From contig NC_081209.1 in the NCBI RefSeq assembly GCF_902713425.1, positions 5,062,001 through 5,126,000 on the forward strand: 64,000 bases of DNA. The letters are read 5' to 3'. The position numbers were made by a program, and so were the translations under genes. Below, piece by piece: positions 11,522 through 24,000 of the stretch (within the stretch, counting starts at the first letter, position 1; every line of letters starts with the position of its first letter). Below the pieces are notes generated by a model. It made no database searches, was not told the DNA's origin, and worked only from the letters and a program-made list of their open reading frames with translations. Source of the DNA: Acipenser ruthenus. Its lineage: Eukaryota > Chordata > Actinopteri > Acipenseriformes > Acipenseridae.

Positions 11522-11952
11522 GATAGTGGCAGACTAGGGGGAGAAGAGTTGTCCAGGAGCGGTTAAAGGACTACATCTCCCAGAATGCCACAGAGGTGAG
11601 CCAGGAGGTGGTACACCTGGCTCCCATCAGGGTAACGAAACTCTGCAGTCAGGGCTGTGTGCCAGGCTGAGGCAAGCTGTGTGTTCCTGTGTTGAGTAAT
11701 GAAAAGGTAGTGTGCAAACCTTTTTGTTTGTGTGTTGGAAGAATTGTTTTTGTAACTGGGATACGGCTTAGCCGTCCAGTGTTTCGTTTAGGAAACCACA
11801 AAAGTTTAGTTAGTGTGCCAAGATGGGAGTTTGTTTTTATTTGTTTTTGTAAACAATAAAGAGTGCAAACACACTGAAAAACTTAAATCTTGTGTTGAGT
11901 CAGTGTTTTTAAAGTGGCAAAAGAACGTGAGTGAGTGCAGCTTTGTTACTAT
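11522..11952 (+). mobile_element. Probable solo LTR fossil
   Basis: About 430 bp lying between two TATATA tracts, opening TGATAGTGGCAG and ending near CTTTGTTAC. An AATAAA signal at 11855-11860 in the distal third and the promoter-like word ACTACATCTCCCAGAATGCC near 11569-11588 suit an LTR-retroelement terminal repeat. I see no internal coding region beside it, so it would be a lone LTR. The family is uncertain (Gypsy-like is a guess) and the age cannot be judged without other copies. Confidence 0.4.
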
Positions 11953-13354
11953 ATATATATAATTCCATTTAAGGTTTTCCTATAACCACTCAAATACGTA
12001 AGTGCCTGTTACTCAAATCTGATATCAGGTGTATAAGGTGGCACATACTATGGATGCTTAAGTTATAGACTTGTTCTGTTTTAAAGATGTAATGTTTTAT
12101 GACCTAAACAAAAAATAACAGTACTTTTTTAATAAAGCAATGTTGAGATGTAAAACATTTATTATTTTACTGGTGTAGTTTTATGTAGGCCCATTTTATA
12201 TTCTAAAATCCCAATTCACTAAGATTACAGAGAAAAAAAATACACCCTCCTTTGAAGCCCGTTTATTGGCTGACCACTTAAAAGCCTTACAAGCACCATA
12301 CTTGAGAATGGAATCAGCAAGATCTTCTAAAAGAAGGTTTAATATACATAATATACTTTAGGGCAATCTATTTTTAAATACTTCCAAGTATCACAAGCAA
12401 TATCCAACTGACTTAAGGTGACATCAAAGACATTCAAGTCCTGGCAACGTAGCATTTATTTTCAGATTAATAAGTGGCTTGGTTTTAAAATAACAAAACA
12501 ATAACAGAATGAATTCCCCCCAAAAATGTATAAAAAGTTAAAACTACAGGGTGAGACATATTCAGTTTTGAAGACAATTGCACACACAGAGGCCATAACA
12601 TCAATTGAAACGGAAAGTTTGGTATTCTGAAATTATACTTAAACACTATTTACAAGAGCTATTATCATGCATTTGCTTAACTTTTTTGTACATTTCTAAC
12701 TCCACCATCAAGAGTAAATTTAGCACCAGAATGCTACTTGATCAAAGGTTTGGAGCTCTGGTTTACATTTGATTATTTCCCAGGTTTAATCTCCTCCAGA
12801 CTGGAGATTTTCCTTAAATACTGTACATTTGTACAAATACTCCACAAACTACAAAAAAATAAAATAATCACTTGTTTTATTACCCAGATGGATTCACGCT
12901 GGGTAACGTGCCATTTGGCAATTCAAACAGTAATTTTGACTGAACCATTAAACTTTACATTGCCACAATGTTCCATTCACATTTCAACAAATGAAACGAT
13001 CTGTACAAGTTTTAGTACAAAAAAAGCAGAGAGACAATGTAGGAAACGCAAGGATTTTCAAAGCTCTATTGATATCTCCTCCTCCTCCTCCAAGTGGATT
13101 TTTTTAAACAACCATTGCATAACTTTTAAAAGATGTACAGAAACTGGTTGCCGAGTTGATACCAACATCACAGGCAAGTTATTTACAAATGAATGTTAAT
13201 GTGAATTTTTTCTTCAATAAATTATATACCCAATGCAACAACCATGCAAGCTAGGCTACTAGCTTTTTCTAGGACTTTACATCAGAACACAAAGCTTTTA
13301 CAAAGTTTCCAGCGTTGTCAAAAAGCTATGCAAAATAGGCAGAATGCAAAGGTA
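11953..13354. other. Convergent 3' UTR region
   Basis: No protein-coding gene is seen. The segment lies between the stop codons of the uncharacterised gene (+) and RSRC2 (-). An AATAAA on the plus strand at 12131-12136 could end the former beyond the LTR-like insert. On the minus strand an AATAAA at 12455-12460 could end RSRC2 about 0.9 kb past its stop. The 3' UTR of RSRC2 is long in other vertebrates, so much of this may be transcribed. Confidence 0.45.
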
Positions 13355-14882
13355 TTAAACTGCATCCATTCCTCTCATTGAAGACCCAAAACCTAGTCCC
13401 ATTCCTCTCTGTGTGTGCGTTTGTGAGCGTGCCATTTCGTACTGCACATCCAGATTCCTGAAAACTTCCTCCTGTTGCTTCAGAGTTCTTAAACCTTCCT
13501 CGTCAGTTATGGTTGGAGCTGGAATTTCATCTTCACCCTGCGAAATCAGCACAAAAATCAACAAAATTAGTCATACTGCTAAACATTAAGCTACAATGAT
13601 TTGGCAAAGGCAACACAAACAGAGATATACAATTTAAGCTTGTAAATTGAAAATGTTTCTGATTTACAATCCATTCAAGTAAGCAAAGCACACTGGGAGG
13701 GGAAAAAAGTGCATTTCTCTACCATGTGTAGTTATGAATGGAAGACTAATAATAATCCTTTTCATAGTTAGAAACTGTTCAAACAGTAGCGGTTTAAACA
13801 TATGCAACTCAGATATATGAAATTTAACCAGAAGTGTAGATTCACCCTTTCAGCAACCACAATACTTACTTTTATGCCCATGAGCTTTCGGAATTTAACA
13901 TTTTGGTCCTTGTTCCCAAAGTTAAGCTTTTCCCACAACTCAGCAGTCTGTGATTTGTCCTAAAAAGACCAAAATAAAATAGATTAATTTGTCTTAAGGG
14001 CAAACAAAAACTAAAAAGACAAAAGTAGCAAAAACACAAAACCTGCAGATGCCCTCACCTTGATTTATATCATTTAGATTATACAAGTATTGTTGAAAGA
14101 TTTATCACTGAACTACTTTTTTGTTTTCACTACTGAAAGTGAATAACTTTAAACCGCATTACATTTTGGCATCTACCTGGCATTTATTCAAATACAGTGC
14201 TTTAAGTCACTTGATAACAGTAGTATATTACAAACCCCTTCTTTTTTTCCTTGCCACAGCTTTTTCCTTTTCTTTTCTTGCTCAGCAAACTTCATTGGGT
14301 TAACTGCTGTTGGGTTATAGTAGCTAGGAACAGCTATTCCAGTCTCAGCCAGTGTTTTGGCCTGCAATGCTGCCATCTGTGCAGCCATTGCTATTTGAGG
14401 AGTCACCTGAGTTCCAGAAGCAAGGAGTGCTGCGACGTTCAGAACAGATCCTCCAGTAGCTACTGCTACACGGAAACACATACAAAAGATCAACTTCTAG
14501 CATGTACACGGTTAAACCGTAAACAATGGTACTGCACTTCATCACAACTGATGGATATCTGAAGTGGCCAGAAGTTAAAACAATGTGGCAGTTCATTTTT
14601 AATGGACAATACCAGTAATGGAACTTGACCACTATTATGACTAAGTGATTACTTGAAAAAGCAATCTGGAATTTAAATACACTTTATCAATCCCTTTTAT
14701 AATTATTTTACAGCAAGTCTGTACAACATGACCTGATAAAGCGGTCAAATACACACTATAGAAAAATAATTTCTTACCGGCAACAATCTCTTGTTTCTCT
14801 ACCATTTCCTTCTCCTTCTGTTCTTGTAATTTTTTGGCTCTTTCCAACCTACGAAACCAGTTTTGTTAAAAAAATAAAAAAA

Positions 14883-14913
<31 letters not shown>

Positions 14914-17900
14914 ATATTTTTAAAGCACATTAGTCTTCTTGGCTGAAAATGTTCATGTATTGCCTACTTACGATATTTATAGTTTGAAATAAACACATTG
15001 TAGGAGGCATGTCTTCAAAAAAGCAGGAATCAAACTTCTTACAAATCAAAAAAAACAAAACACAAAACATCCTACATAACACAGAATCTAAATTGCAGTA
15101 CCTTCTAGCTAGTGCTTCCTGTGCATCCATTGCAGTGTTACGGCCTCGGAAAGCAGGTGGACTTGCAGTCCTACTCCGACTCCTGCTGTATCGACGTGCT
15201 TTTTCGGTTCTTTTCTTCCTCTCTCTGCAATATTAAAGCAGTATGTAAAAATTATTCAAACAATGTAGCAAGTAAAGTGTTAACAATAAAAACAGCCATA
15301 GTATAATGGAAGTGCACTGATTGAGATATTTCTCTCTCTATGAAGCAAAATGCAGCTTTAAACTCACCGGCTTTTGCTCTTGCTTCTGCTTCTGTGCCTG
15401 TGTTTGGATCGGGACCGCGAGCGTGACTTGACACGCCGTTTTCGGTCTCTACTTCTTGATCGCTTCTCCCTGCTTCTGGACCGGGATTTCTTCCTGTCTC
15501 GACTTCTGCTGCGATGCCGTCTAAAAGATTTGCAAAACAAAATTACAGTTCACCTCAATTTTCCTGTAAAGATTGTACCAATGTACAATTAGCAAACTTT
15601 ATTTTCACTTGACCAGTGACCAGTATATCTTACCAGTATTTGTTGTCCTTAGTCTAGCTAGTCCATCATCAAGAACAACTATTCACATAGACCATATCAT
15701 GTTTTTTTTTTTGTTTTGTTTTCAATGCAAATGTCATTTTAAAGCTCCTTGACGGTCCACTTGTTGAATGTATAGCTTGCATGCCTATGAGGTGTTAGAA
15801 TGCCAGAGTATTTTCTTAGTGGTGGTCAACATGCATGCAATGGGGGGGGGGGGGGGGGGGGGCATAAGAAGTTGTGTTTTGTGTGAAACCAAGAAAACAA
15901 ATGATTTTGCAGCTCAATGAACTTGCAGATCCTAAACTTGTACTCGCCTTTCCCTTGATCGAGATCTGGATAAGCTTCTACCTCTTGACAATTTCTTTTC
16001 TTTCCGCCTGTGCCTGTCTTCTCCGTTTTCAGAACTCAGCCTTTCCCGTCCCTTCTCTGTGACGTGTTCCCTATCATGTTGGTCTTCAGACTTGTGCGAT
16101 TTGGAAGATTTGTCTTCAGAGTCTCTTCTTCGTGCCTGTTAAGAAGAATTTGGTTCTTTCAGGAAAATAGTGCAACAAAAAGAGTTAGTATGAAAATGGA
16201 AAAATAGCAACTCAGGCATGTAGTGAAGTATCAAGTCACTCCCTTGTACCCCCCACCCCCCAAATCAAAGTTTGATTTAAGAAAGCTTTTACTAGTATGA
16301 TGTGAATATTGTTTCAAACAACCTCAATTACCCTTATTCATGTTTTAAAGTGCAAAAATAGGAGTTTTTTTTTTCTCTCTCTCATTGGGTTTGCCCACTA
16401 TATTTGCCTTTAATTTTCACCTGACCCAAAACAAATGATTTTTTCTTTTACAAAAATGATAATTAAAAAAACATCTGAAATGAAAAACACTGGTTCGACA
16501 TACCCCAAACCAGTGCACTGTCCTGCCTCTATTTTAATATAAAGTATTTTACCCAGCTATAAGATCTTGATGGTAATAGGCATTTTAATTAATGGTATCG
16601 TCCAGACTTTTTTTTTATATAAAGAACAAAAATCTTAAGCTGTGTAAAATTTGGTATGTACCTATTTCAGAGTCTCAATAGATCCATTTTTTGATAAGTG
16701 ATGCCACTATACCACAAAAGAAACTGGTGGATTTGAAGAAATTACTGGTGACGTGTCCCCACTAAGTAGATATTAATGGGTTACATAGTTTAAAGTTCAA
16801 ATCACATCAAATCCTCCGGATGAGACATAAAACTGAGGTGCTATTGTAAGCGACTCTGCAGCAGCAATTGTTGATGCATAGTTCACCCCAGTCTAAGTCG
16901 CTTTGGATAAAAGTGTCTGCTAAATGACAAATTAATAATAACATTGTCAGATTAACATAGAAATATTCTAACGTGTACATGAAGCCCATCAACGTACAAA
17001 CTTTATTCTAACAGTTCCAATTGTACTTGTAGTTTTCACAGCATTTTCTTTTTCCTTTGAGGGGCAGAGTTAGGGTTGTATAAATTACTGCATATTCTGG
17101 CTTCTTGTGTACCTCTTAATGGCCACAAGTTCCTATTTTCTGTAATTATACACATATACTGGTACATGACAGAAGGCTGTTCCTGCTGTAATAATGAAGG
17201 AAGATTGACAACAAATGTTGTAGGCCAATTAGTTTTGTTAGACAGCAGTTTTACCTCTTTAAATTTACCAGAACATCACTGATTTCAATGTTTAACCAAG
17301 GTCTTTTTCAAAGAAGGTTAAATATGAGTTTGAATGACTGATAGTTACCTTTTCAGGAAGTAGGCATATAATTTTGCTATCTGAGTCTGCAGCGTCTTCA
17401 GTTCACTGTGTCTCTTCGTGCATTAGCACGCTGAGTATGATTTATTACAGAAATGTTATCATGTGATCTATATACAATAGTTACTTTTCAAAAAACGCTC
17501 CTATACTAAATACTTAACCACCAACTAAGATGTCATTTTCTAGGTTTTCAAAATTACAGTTATTTAACAAGAACATTGGGAGGTTTTTATGTTTAAAAAT
17601 CATAAAAACTAAATAAAAAAGCAAAAATAAATATCTCTCTTTACCTTCATGTTGCTGAATGCAATCATGCGTTACCTGATTCCCCAATTACCAGATTTGT
17701 TATTTATGCTAAAGTTTGTCTCAAATTTGTGTTTGGTACTTACCATGTACTTTCATATTACATTACTTGGATATGATATTTAAAATACGGTAGGTAATGA
17801 AATCTAACTTAAGTGACTTATTTCATAACCTAAAGTTACAAAAATGTAATTACCTCTTTGCTCCTGCTGCAGCTTCGCTTGTGCTTCTTGTCATCTGATG

Positions 17901-19011
17901 AGAATACAGAAGTAGAATGGAATTAGAAATCATACTGTCACTATTTTAGAACAGATCTATCACCAATGCAGGACCATTCAGAACAGGTGTAGATACAGAT
18001 GTACAATATATTGCTTTATTTTAGAACACATCAAGAATGCAACATTTGGTGGTTTATTATATTCACATACTCGACTTTCTCTTTCTGTCCCTGTCTCTTG
18101 ATCGTGAACGAGATCTTGAATGGTGATGCTTTGAATTTCTTGAATACTTCGAGGATTCTGTGCTGTCCTTCTTATCCAAGTCTGGGGATGATTTCTTCAC
18201 CGATGACCTCTCCTGATCTGTATCACTTGCCTGAGTTTATAATTAAACAAATACATCAATAAAAATAAAATGGATTTATTTATTATCCATTGGTCACGTG
18301 TGTTTTCTCTGGTGGATAATAAAAATCAGACCACTTGAAAGTGGAAGATAAAGACTTTTAAAACAGCAATGGAAACAGACTCCAAAATGCATAGAAGTTT
18401 ATACCGTTTCATGTTTTACTGTTTAGCATCAGCGAGCACAAAAGCTTTATTTATTTACTTATAGTACACTGCGGCTAATAACGTTTATTTAATATCTAAG
18501 AATGGAACAAACACTTCTGAAACAAATGGAGGACCACTGGTACAATAACCAACTATATTGATAAACAGGAGATATAGGAAACGGTTTGACAAGCAACTGA
18601 AACTAAAAAAAAACGATTGGTTATTGTGTCCGGTGCAGATGCTGGCAAACCGAAGTGGCCTGTGTGGGTTTTTTCGTTTGTCCGTTTGTTTGTTTTTATC
18701 ATGAAAATCACTTCGCGTATTTAAAAACGACCCTTATCTAAAACATTTCAAATGCAATCAAATCCACCCACACTTCGGTGGTCCGTTTCAACTTTATTTA
18801 TGGAGGATTTTTCGCAGAAAGTTCGAGAACGGCCTTTCTGCCTCTAATGTACAAAACAAAGCTCTCGACATGGCTGCCATGACGCCATCTTCTTTGCCAG
18901 AGATGTCTTACATAGATATTCTCCTTTCTTTTCCGCAAAATACCACGTATTGAACTAGAACTATCGTTTTAATATGCTTCAAAGTGTCATGTACGATATA
19001 CTCACCGCCAT
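13355..19011 (-). CDS. rsrc2: RSRC2, arginine/serine-rich coiled-coil protein 2
   Basis: RSRC2 is a nuclear SR-related protein linked to pre-mRNA splicing. Ten coding exons join to 1,245 nt (414 residues; human about 434): 19006-19011 (only Met-Ala), 18071-18230, 17854-17894, 15948-16135, 15368-15520, 15102-15224, 14778-14848, 14236-14465, 13870-13959 and 13355-13537. The N-terminal half is RS/RE/RD-repeat sequence. It is followed by MDAQEALARR, a charged helix (ERAKKLQEQKEKEMVEKQ), an alanine-rich AALLASGTQVTPQIAMAAQM segment, and a SMAP-type C-terminal domain (KLNFGNKDQNVKFRKLMGIK) ending THTQRGMGLGF...GMDAV. The intron after 15948-16135 needs a GC donor to keep frame. A candidate poison exon lies in the third intron. 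It is head-to-head with KNTC1. Confidence 0.95.
14881..14914. repeat. (AAAT)n microsatellite in RSRC2 intron
   Basis: About eight AAAT repeats just upstream (in the gene's sense) of the exon ending at 14848. Confidence 0.9.
15842..15862. repeat. Poly-G tract, 21 nt
   Basis: An uninterrupted G run in an RSRC2 intron (poly-C in the transcript). Such runs are prone to sequencing-length error. A second one lies at 29085-29103 in a KNTC1 intron. Confidence 0.85.
16811..16940 (+). mobile_element. SINE fragment with fish-type tail
   Basis: The segment contains GATGAGACATAAAACTGAGG and ends with CGCTTTGGATAAAAGTGTCT followed by GCTAAATGAC and AAT repeats, a 3' tail widespread in ray-finned fish SINEs. 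It sits in the large RSRC2 intron. I know the motif only as a common fish repeat; exact family assignment needs a repeat library. Confidence 0.6.
17349..17430 (-). other. rsrc2: Candidate RSRC2 poison exon
   Basis: On the minus strand an acceptor (TACTCAG) precedes 82 nt that end GAAAAG before GTAACT. Read in the phase left by the exon at 17854-17894 it gives R-A-N-A-R-R-D-T-V-N and then TGA, and 82 nt would also shift frame. Inclusion would therefore trigger nonsense-mediated decay. SR-family genes commonly autoregulate through such exons; that this one is used is inference. Confidence 0.4.
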
Positions 19012-20230
19012 GTTTGCTTTATGCGGGGTATAAAATGTGTAAAATCCGAGCTTTCTCTGCTCCGCTCCACCTTCTCTGAGCTCAAAGCAGCAAAAGCAAA
19101 CAGCCGGATGTGTAGGTACTGCTGCATTATGGGAGATTGGTTACTTTTGCACACAGGAATACGCCCTGCTATTATAAATGTGTGTTTTGGCAGCAATTCA
19201 AAAGACTAAAAATGACCCAGATTATTAAATATACTGAAACACTAGTCAGTAAATTATAAAAGGAGAACCATGGGAAAGCCATGCGTACGAGAGTATATAG
19301 AAATAACTGTGCCGTTTTTTGCAGTGGCTGCGACTGACCATCGAAAGCTTGATGTATTTTTATTTTACATTAAACGTAAAAATAGTAAATTTTACTATTA
19401 CTATAATTCTTATGAAAATATTGTGTACCCTCAAATTTCAGCTACTATTAGCACTACGTACTGCGTTATTATCACAGGCGATACACGCAGTTTCGTTTCC
19501 AAGGAGATTTATCCATACCGGAAGTATTTAGATTGCACAGTTCCCCTCCCGCCAAATTCAACCCGTCACCCCAGACCAGGGAGGATAAGACAATTATATT
19601 ATGTTCTCTGAAAGGTTATGTCTATAATATAAAAACGTAAATATGGCACTGTAATTAAATTACAAAATTATATTTTAGGGATTTTAATTCTACGACTTAA
19701 GGTGAGTCTTGTCTGATCCACCGCACCAGAGAACGTTTCTGTAAGTAACGTTTTTGTAAACTAGACAAGAATAACTCATTAGCTGCTCATGCAATAAATA
19801 AGGCATTTTTGGTAGCTAGTGTTGACCGTAAATCTTTTTGCAATAAATCTTTTTGCTTTTTAATTTTTTAATGACATACGTGAGTTGTATTGTTTTACAG
19901 TTCTGTAGGGTTTGGGGAATTTTAAAAGCATTTCTCTGAAGTATCAATAACATTGTCTTAAAGCGGTGAGCGTCACTCAATCATATTTTTAAATTTACAC
20001 TAACATTTAATTCATTATTATGTCTGTTTATTATGTATTGTTATAGTTTAGCCTTATGTGCCCATTACTTTATTTGAAAACAGACCTTGAAAACTTGATT
20101 ATCCAGCTGGTTTATATCCTCCAAAAATGTATTAACCCGTATGTGTGTGATCCTATGGTTTTAGCAGTGCTGTTGTGTACACGCTGTATGCAGTATTGTA
20201 ATGTTAAAATGATGTGTGGTTTAATTCCAG
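19012..20230. promoter_or_regulatory. RSRC2/KNTC1 bidirectional promoter and KNTC1 5' UTR
   Basis: The RSRC2 start and the first KNTC1 coding exon face away from each other across about 1.2 kb. An E2F-like word TCCCGCCAAA lies at 19547-19556, suiting the cell-cycle expression known for KNTC1. A probable non-coding first exon ends at 19740 before GTAAGT, with a weaker alternative donor near 19701. The acceptor is at 20229-20230. There is no convincing TATA box. Confidence 0.5.
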
Positions 20231-20289
20231 TGTAGGTTTTATTAAAATTGCTCTACATGCTTCAGCAGATTGAACATACTGTGGATGCA

Positions 20290-20960
20290 ATGTGGAATGA
20301 CATAGAGCTTTCGACAAATGACGATACCGTCACTGGTCGTCTTTGTATCGATTCAAGACATGAGTGCGGCACCGCCCTCTATCAAGTAGATACTTTAGTT
20401 AAAGTATCTTCCTCTGATAAGGTAAGGTTATTCCCAGTCTGTCCTGTATGTAATGGTGCCATGATGAAAAGCATGTTTCTGAACTGAAATGCACATTTTC
20501 TCTGGTTTTATATATTACAATGTGTAATTTTAAATCATACTTTAACCATCCTTCTTCAATGTGTTATTTTGTAGGTCCTGTCAAATCCTAACCTCTATGC
20601 CTCTAGCAGCTCCAATGGCTGTGTTGTTGTGGCTGATAAATCTGTGATACTACTTGATCAGAACTGCCAGTCTGTCCTGCTGCAGCTTCAATTTGGTATG
20701 TCTTTAATTTAGAGATTTCAAAGTACTACAGGGATGGAAATAAGACGCCCATTGCGTAGCAGTTTGATGCATTTCTGGTTTTTCTAGGGGGTTTAGCAAG
20801 ACACACCTGAGCTTGATTTCTATGCACTGTGGCTAATCAGGCTTGTAGTAAAACATGGAATGGGTGAAACTGCCATGCAACAGGAGCCTTCCAGCTGAAA
20901 CATCCTGATATAATTAATTTTCTTTGTCAATTATTCACATTATTGTGTACCTACATTGCC

Positions 20961-21027
<67 letters not shown>

Positions 21028-21028
21028 A

Positions 21029-21064
<36 letters not shown>

Positions 21065-24000
21065 TCACTTAGCCTCTAAAATAATTTTAAAATGTTAATT
21101 ATGAATTCTCTGGTTTCAGAAACCCAAGTGGACGGAGTGGGTTTGTGTCAGGAGGGGAGGTTTCTAGTGGTTGCAGAGAGGAATGGAAACCTTCATCTTC
21201 ATCATGTGCCATCAAAGAAAACTGTCTTGACTAATGTAAGTCACATGGTTTCTGCTAAAGACTGGGGATAAAGACTGTTTAAATAACTTGCAATCTACGT
21301 CACAGCATGCTAATATACTTATACCTGTACATACATTTTGGTTGTTTCTTTAGGCTTTGGTGCAGAAGCCTTACAATGAAAACCAGAAGACGTACAGAAA
21401 CCTGATCATTCAGGAAGATGATCCAGGTAGTGCTTTTGTAATGCCATGTGGTGGCAGTATTGGGATTCAGGCAGTCAATGCTTTTGCAAATGCTGTTCTG
21501 CATTTGTCTGACCTGTTTATCAAAGTTTGCATTGTTATTGGGCTATCCTTAAAAATAACTTGAATATTGAATTTGTTATTCTCTGACTGCTTAAATATAT
21601 TAAATAAAACACTGAATTGACGCAGTATGGGATAATTACTATATGTGCTCCACTTTTCATGCAATAAGCCATCCACAAGAGTGTGAATGCGAGGTGTATG
21701 TGTTAATAGCTTTGTACTGGAGTCTTTCGTCTAAGCCTCTAACTAGTTGGATTTTTTTTTCTTAGGAACTTATCACATGTTTGTCCTTACTTCTGATGGT
21801 TTCTTTCACATTTCAAACCTTCAGCTTGCAAAAATTCAACAGGGTAAGTTTCCGTATCATATCCTTGGGCAGGAGAAAAAAAGAGTAACATGTAAAAAAA
21901 AAAATAGTTTAAAACACAAAATTCCAAGTACTTTAACATTCTTGAATTTAAAATCGCCACTATGAAGTGAAAGCAGATAAGTAGCTGTGCAGAAAGTTTG
22001 AATGCTTAATAAGATACGTGATGATTTGTTCTGTGTAATGTAATGCAGTGTCGCTATTCATGAATACACAATTCTATTTTTAACCACTTAAACTCTTTCA
22101 TCAACGTTATTGAACGGCTGCCCTGGGATAACTATTAGATTAGTTTACTAGCTGTTCTACTTGAGCAGTTTGCTGTTTTGAATGGGATTATCTCTACAGT
22201 GTTGACAGAGTTAATACAGTTATTGTTTCTTTTTGTGCAGCAATTGAAAAAATGGACTTTGGTGCTCTGAAAGAGGTATTTTTTTAAAACAAATATCTGT
22301 TTTGAATTAAATCTATTAGTTCTATAAATGTTTATAATTAGTAAAGAAATGTAGTTTATTTTTAGAATGATTGTGGTGGTGTTAATCTGACATGATCTGA
22401 ACTTCATTTGTAATTAATTCTTAATAATCTTGGTTTTGCAATGCATGTACAGTAACCTGGCAATGCAAAAGTCAGATTTCAGGCTTCATTTTTTAGCCTT
22501 CTGTTAAGGCAACGTCCCAGAATTTCTAGGAATCCATAAGGCACGACGTTCCTTACATTTACTTACAGGTCCAAACATTTAGCATCTTTAGCACTCCTGC
22601 CTGTGAATAGCGATTGAGTAACAGCCTTTGTGTTCTTTTATCGAAGAGTAAAAGGCGTAAAAGGAAACGTGTGGTCTGTATTTTGACCAGGTACTGTTGT
22701 ATTTCTCAGCTTCAGATGCCAATCAAGACGGCATTCTTTTCCACTGACGAGAGCCACACTCTTGGGTGTCACCATGCTGAGATGGGTGACCTAAAAAATA
22801 ACATCCAGCTTATAATTGGGGTAGGATATTTTGTTTTACCGCAGAGACATGTGCTAGAAACAAATTGCTGATGACATAGATAGTATTCATGTCACTCTAA
22901 CTCGAGCTGCGATTCATTTTTTTTCACCTTCTATCCTGCATGTAAAGCTACAGTGGCTTAACCTAATGTTATGGCAAGTTCCGGTAGTAAGTGTTCTTCT
23001 TTTAATGCTACTGTCATTTTACAGGGTAGTGGAGACTGTGTGCTCTCAAAGTGGAACATGGATCCAGTTCAGAAAACCATATCTATACAGAATCTTGTGG
23101 ATTCAAGTTTACTGACAGGTATTTTTATTTGTATTTATGACACTTCTTTTTTTTTTTTTTAGCATAATATTTACCCACATCAAAAAAGTATTGATAACAA
23201 TTGACTCTAGGGGTGTGAGTTGATGTATCTAACAATGACACATTCTATACCACTTCATAGGAGGCCTCTGATCATCATCATTCATTGATCCCAAGCAGTT
23301 GTTTCATTTTAAAGGGTGATCAGATTATTAACTTTATCGTTTTGACTTTTGTACTTACTTATATTACCTTTTATTTAACAGGTGTGAGAAAATGCCAGAT
23401 TCTGGATAATTTGATATTTGTTTTGGATGATGAAGTAAGTTAAATGAATGGTTAATAACACTTACAGGTGCATACAGTGATTTTAGCTGTCATTAAGTAA
23501 ATGATAACACATACACACAGAATAAGTAGTCTGATTCAAATATGCTAACTGATTGATTGTCGTTTTTTGCTTTAAGAATATTCTGAGCATGTGGGATGCC
23601 TACACCCTCATACTGGTTTGGTACTGGCCCTCTGTTTGTATTCAGGACTTTCTGCTGACTACTGAAGGAGAGTCTGCTTCTGTTGCCATGTAAGCCTATG
23701 ACGTTCTGATTTTTACAGCACTCCTGTAGACTGACTTGTGCGAGCTATCTTTGTCTCCTGCGTTCTGTTCTAATTTACTTTATATTTACAGGCAAGGAAG
23801 TGCAAATTTAAAGCTCATTGCCCTGACAACGCAAGACAACAAACAGGTGAATACTGTAGGTTTCTTTTATGACAGTACTGTATGTGAAGATTGTGTCACT
23901 AACTTTTATTTATAATAGCAAGTTTTAGTTTCATTACTTCAGGCATGTAATAGCTGTTTAGTTATCCCAGGGTTATTTTTCTGTAAAGTTCTTGATCCTA

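Noticed and set aside
20964-21063. Possible array of short direct repeats
   Set aside because: Plain TA/CA dinucleotide runs; nothing resembling a CRISPR array or spacer structure, which is not expected in this genome anyway.
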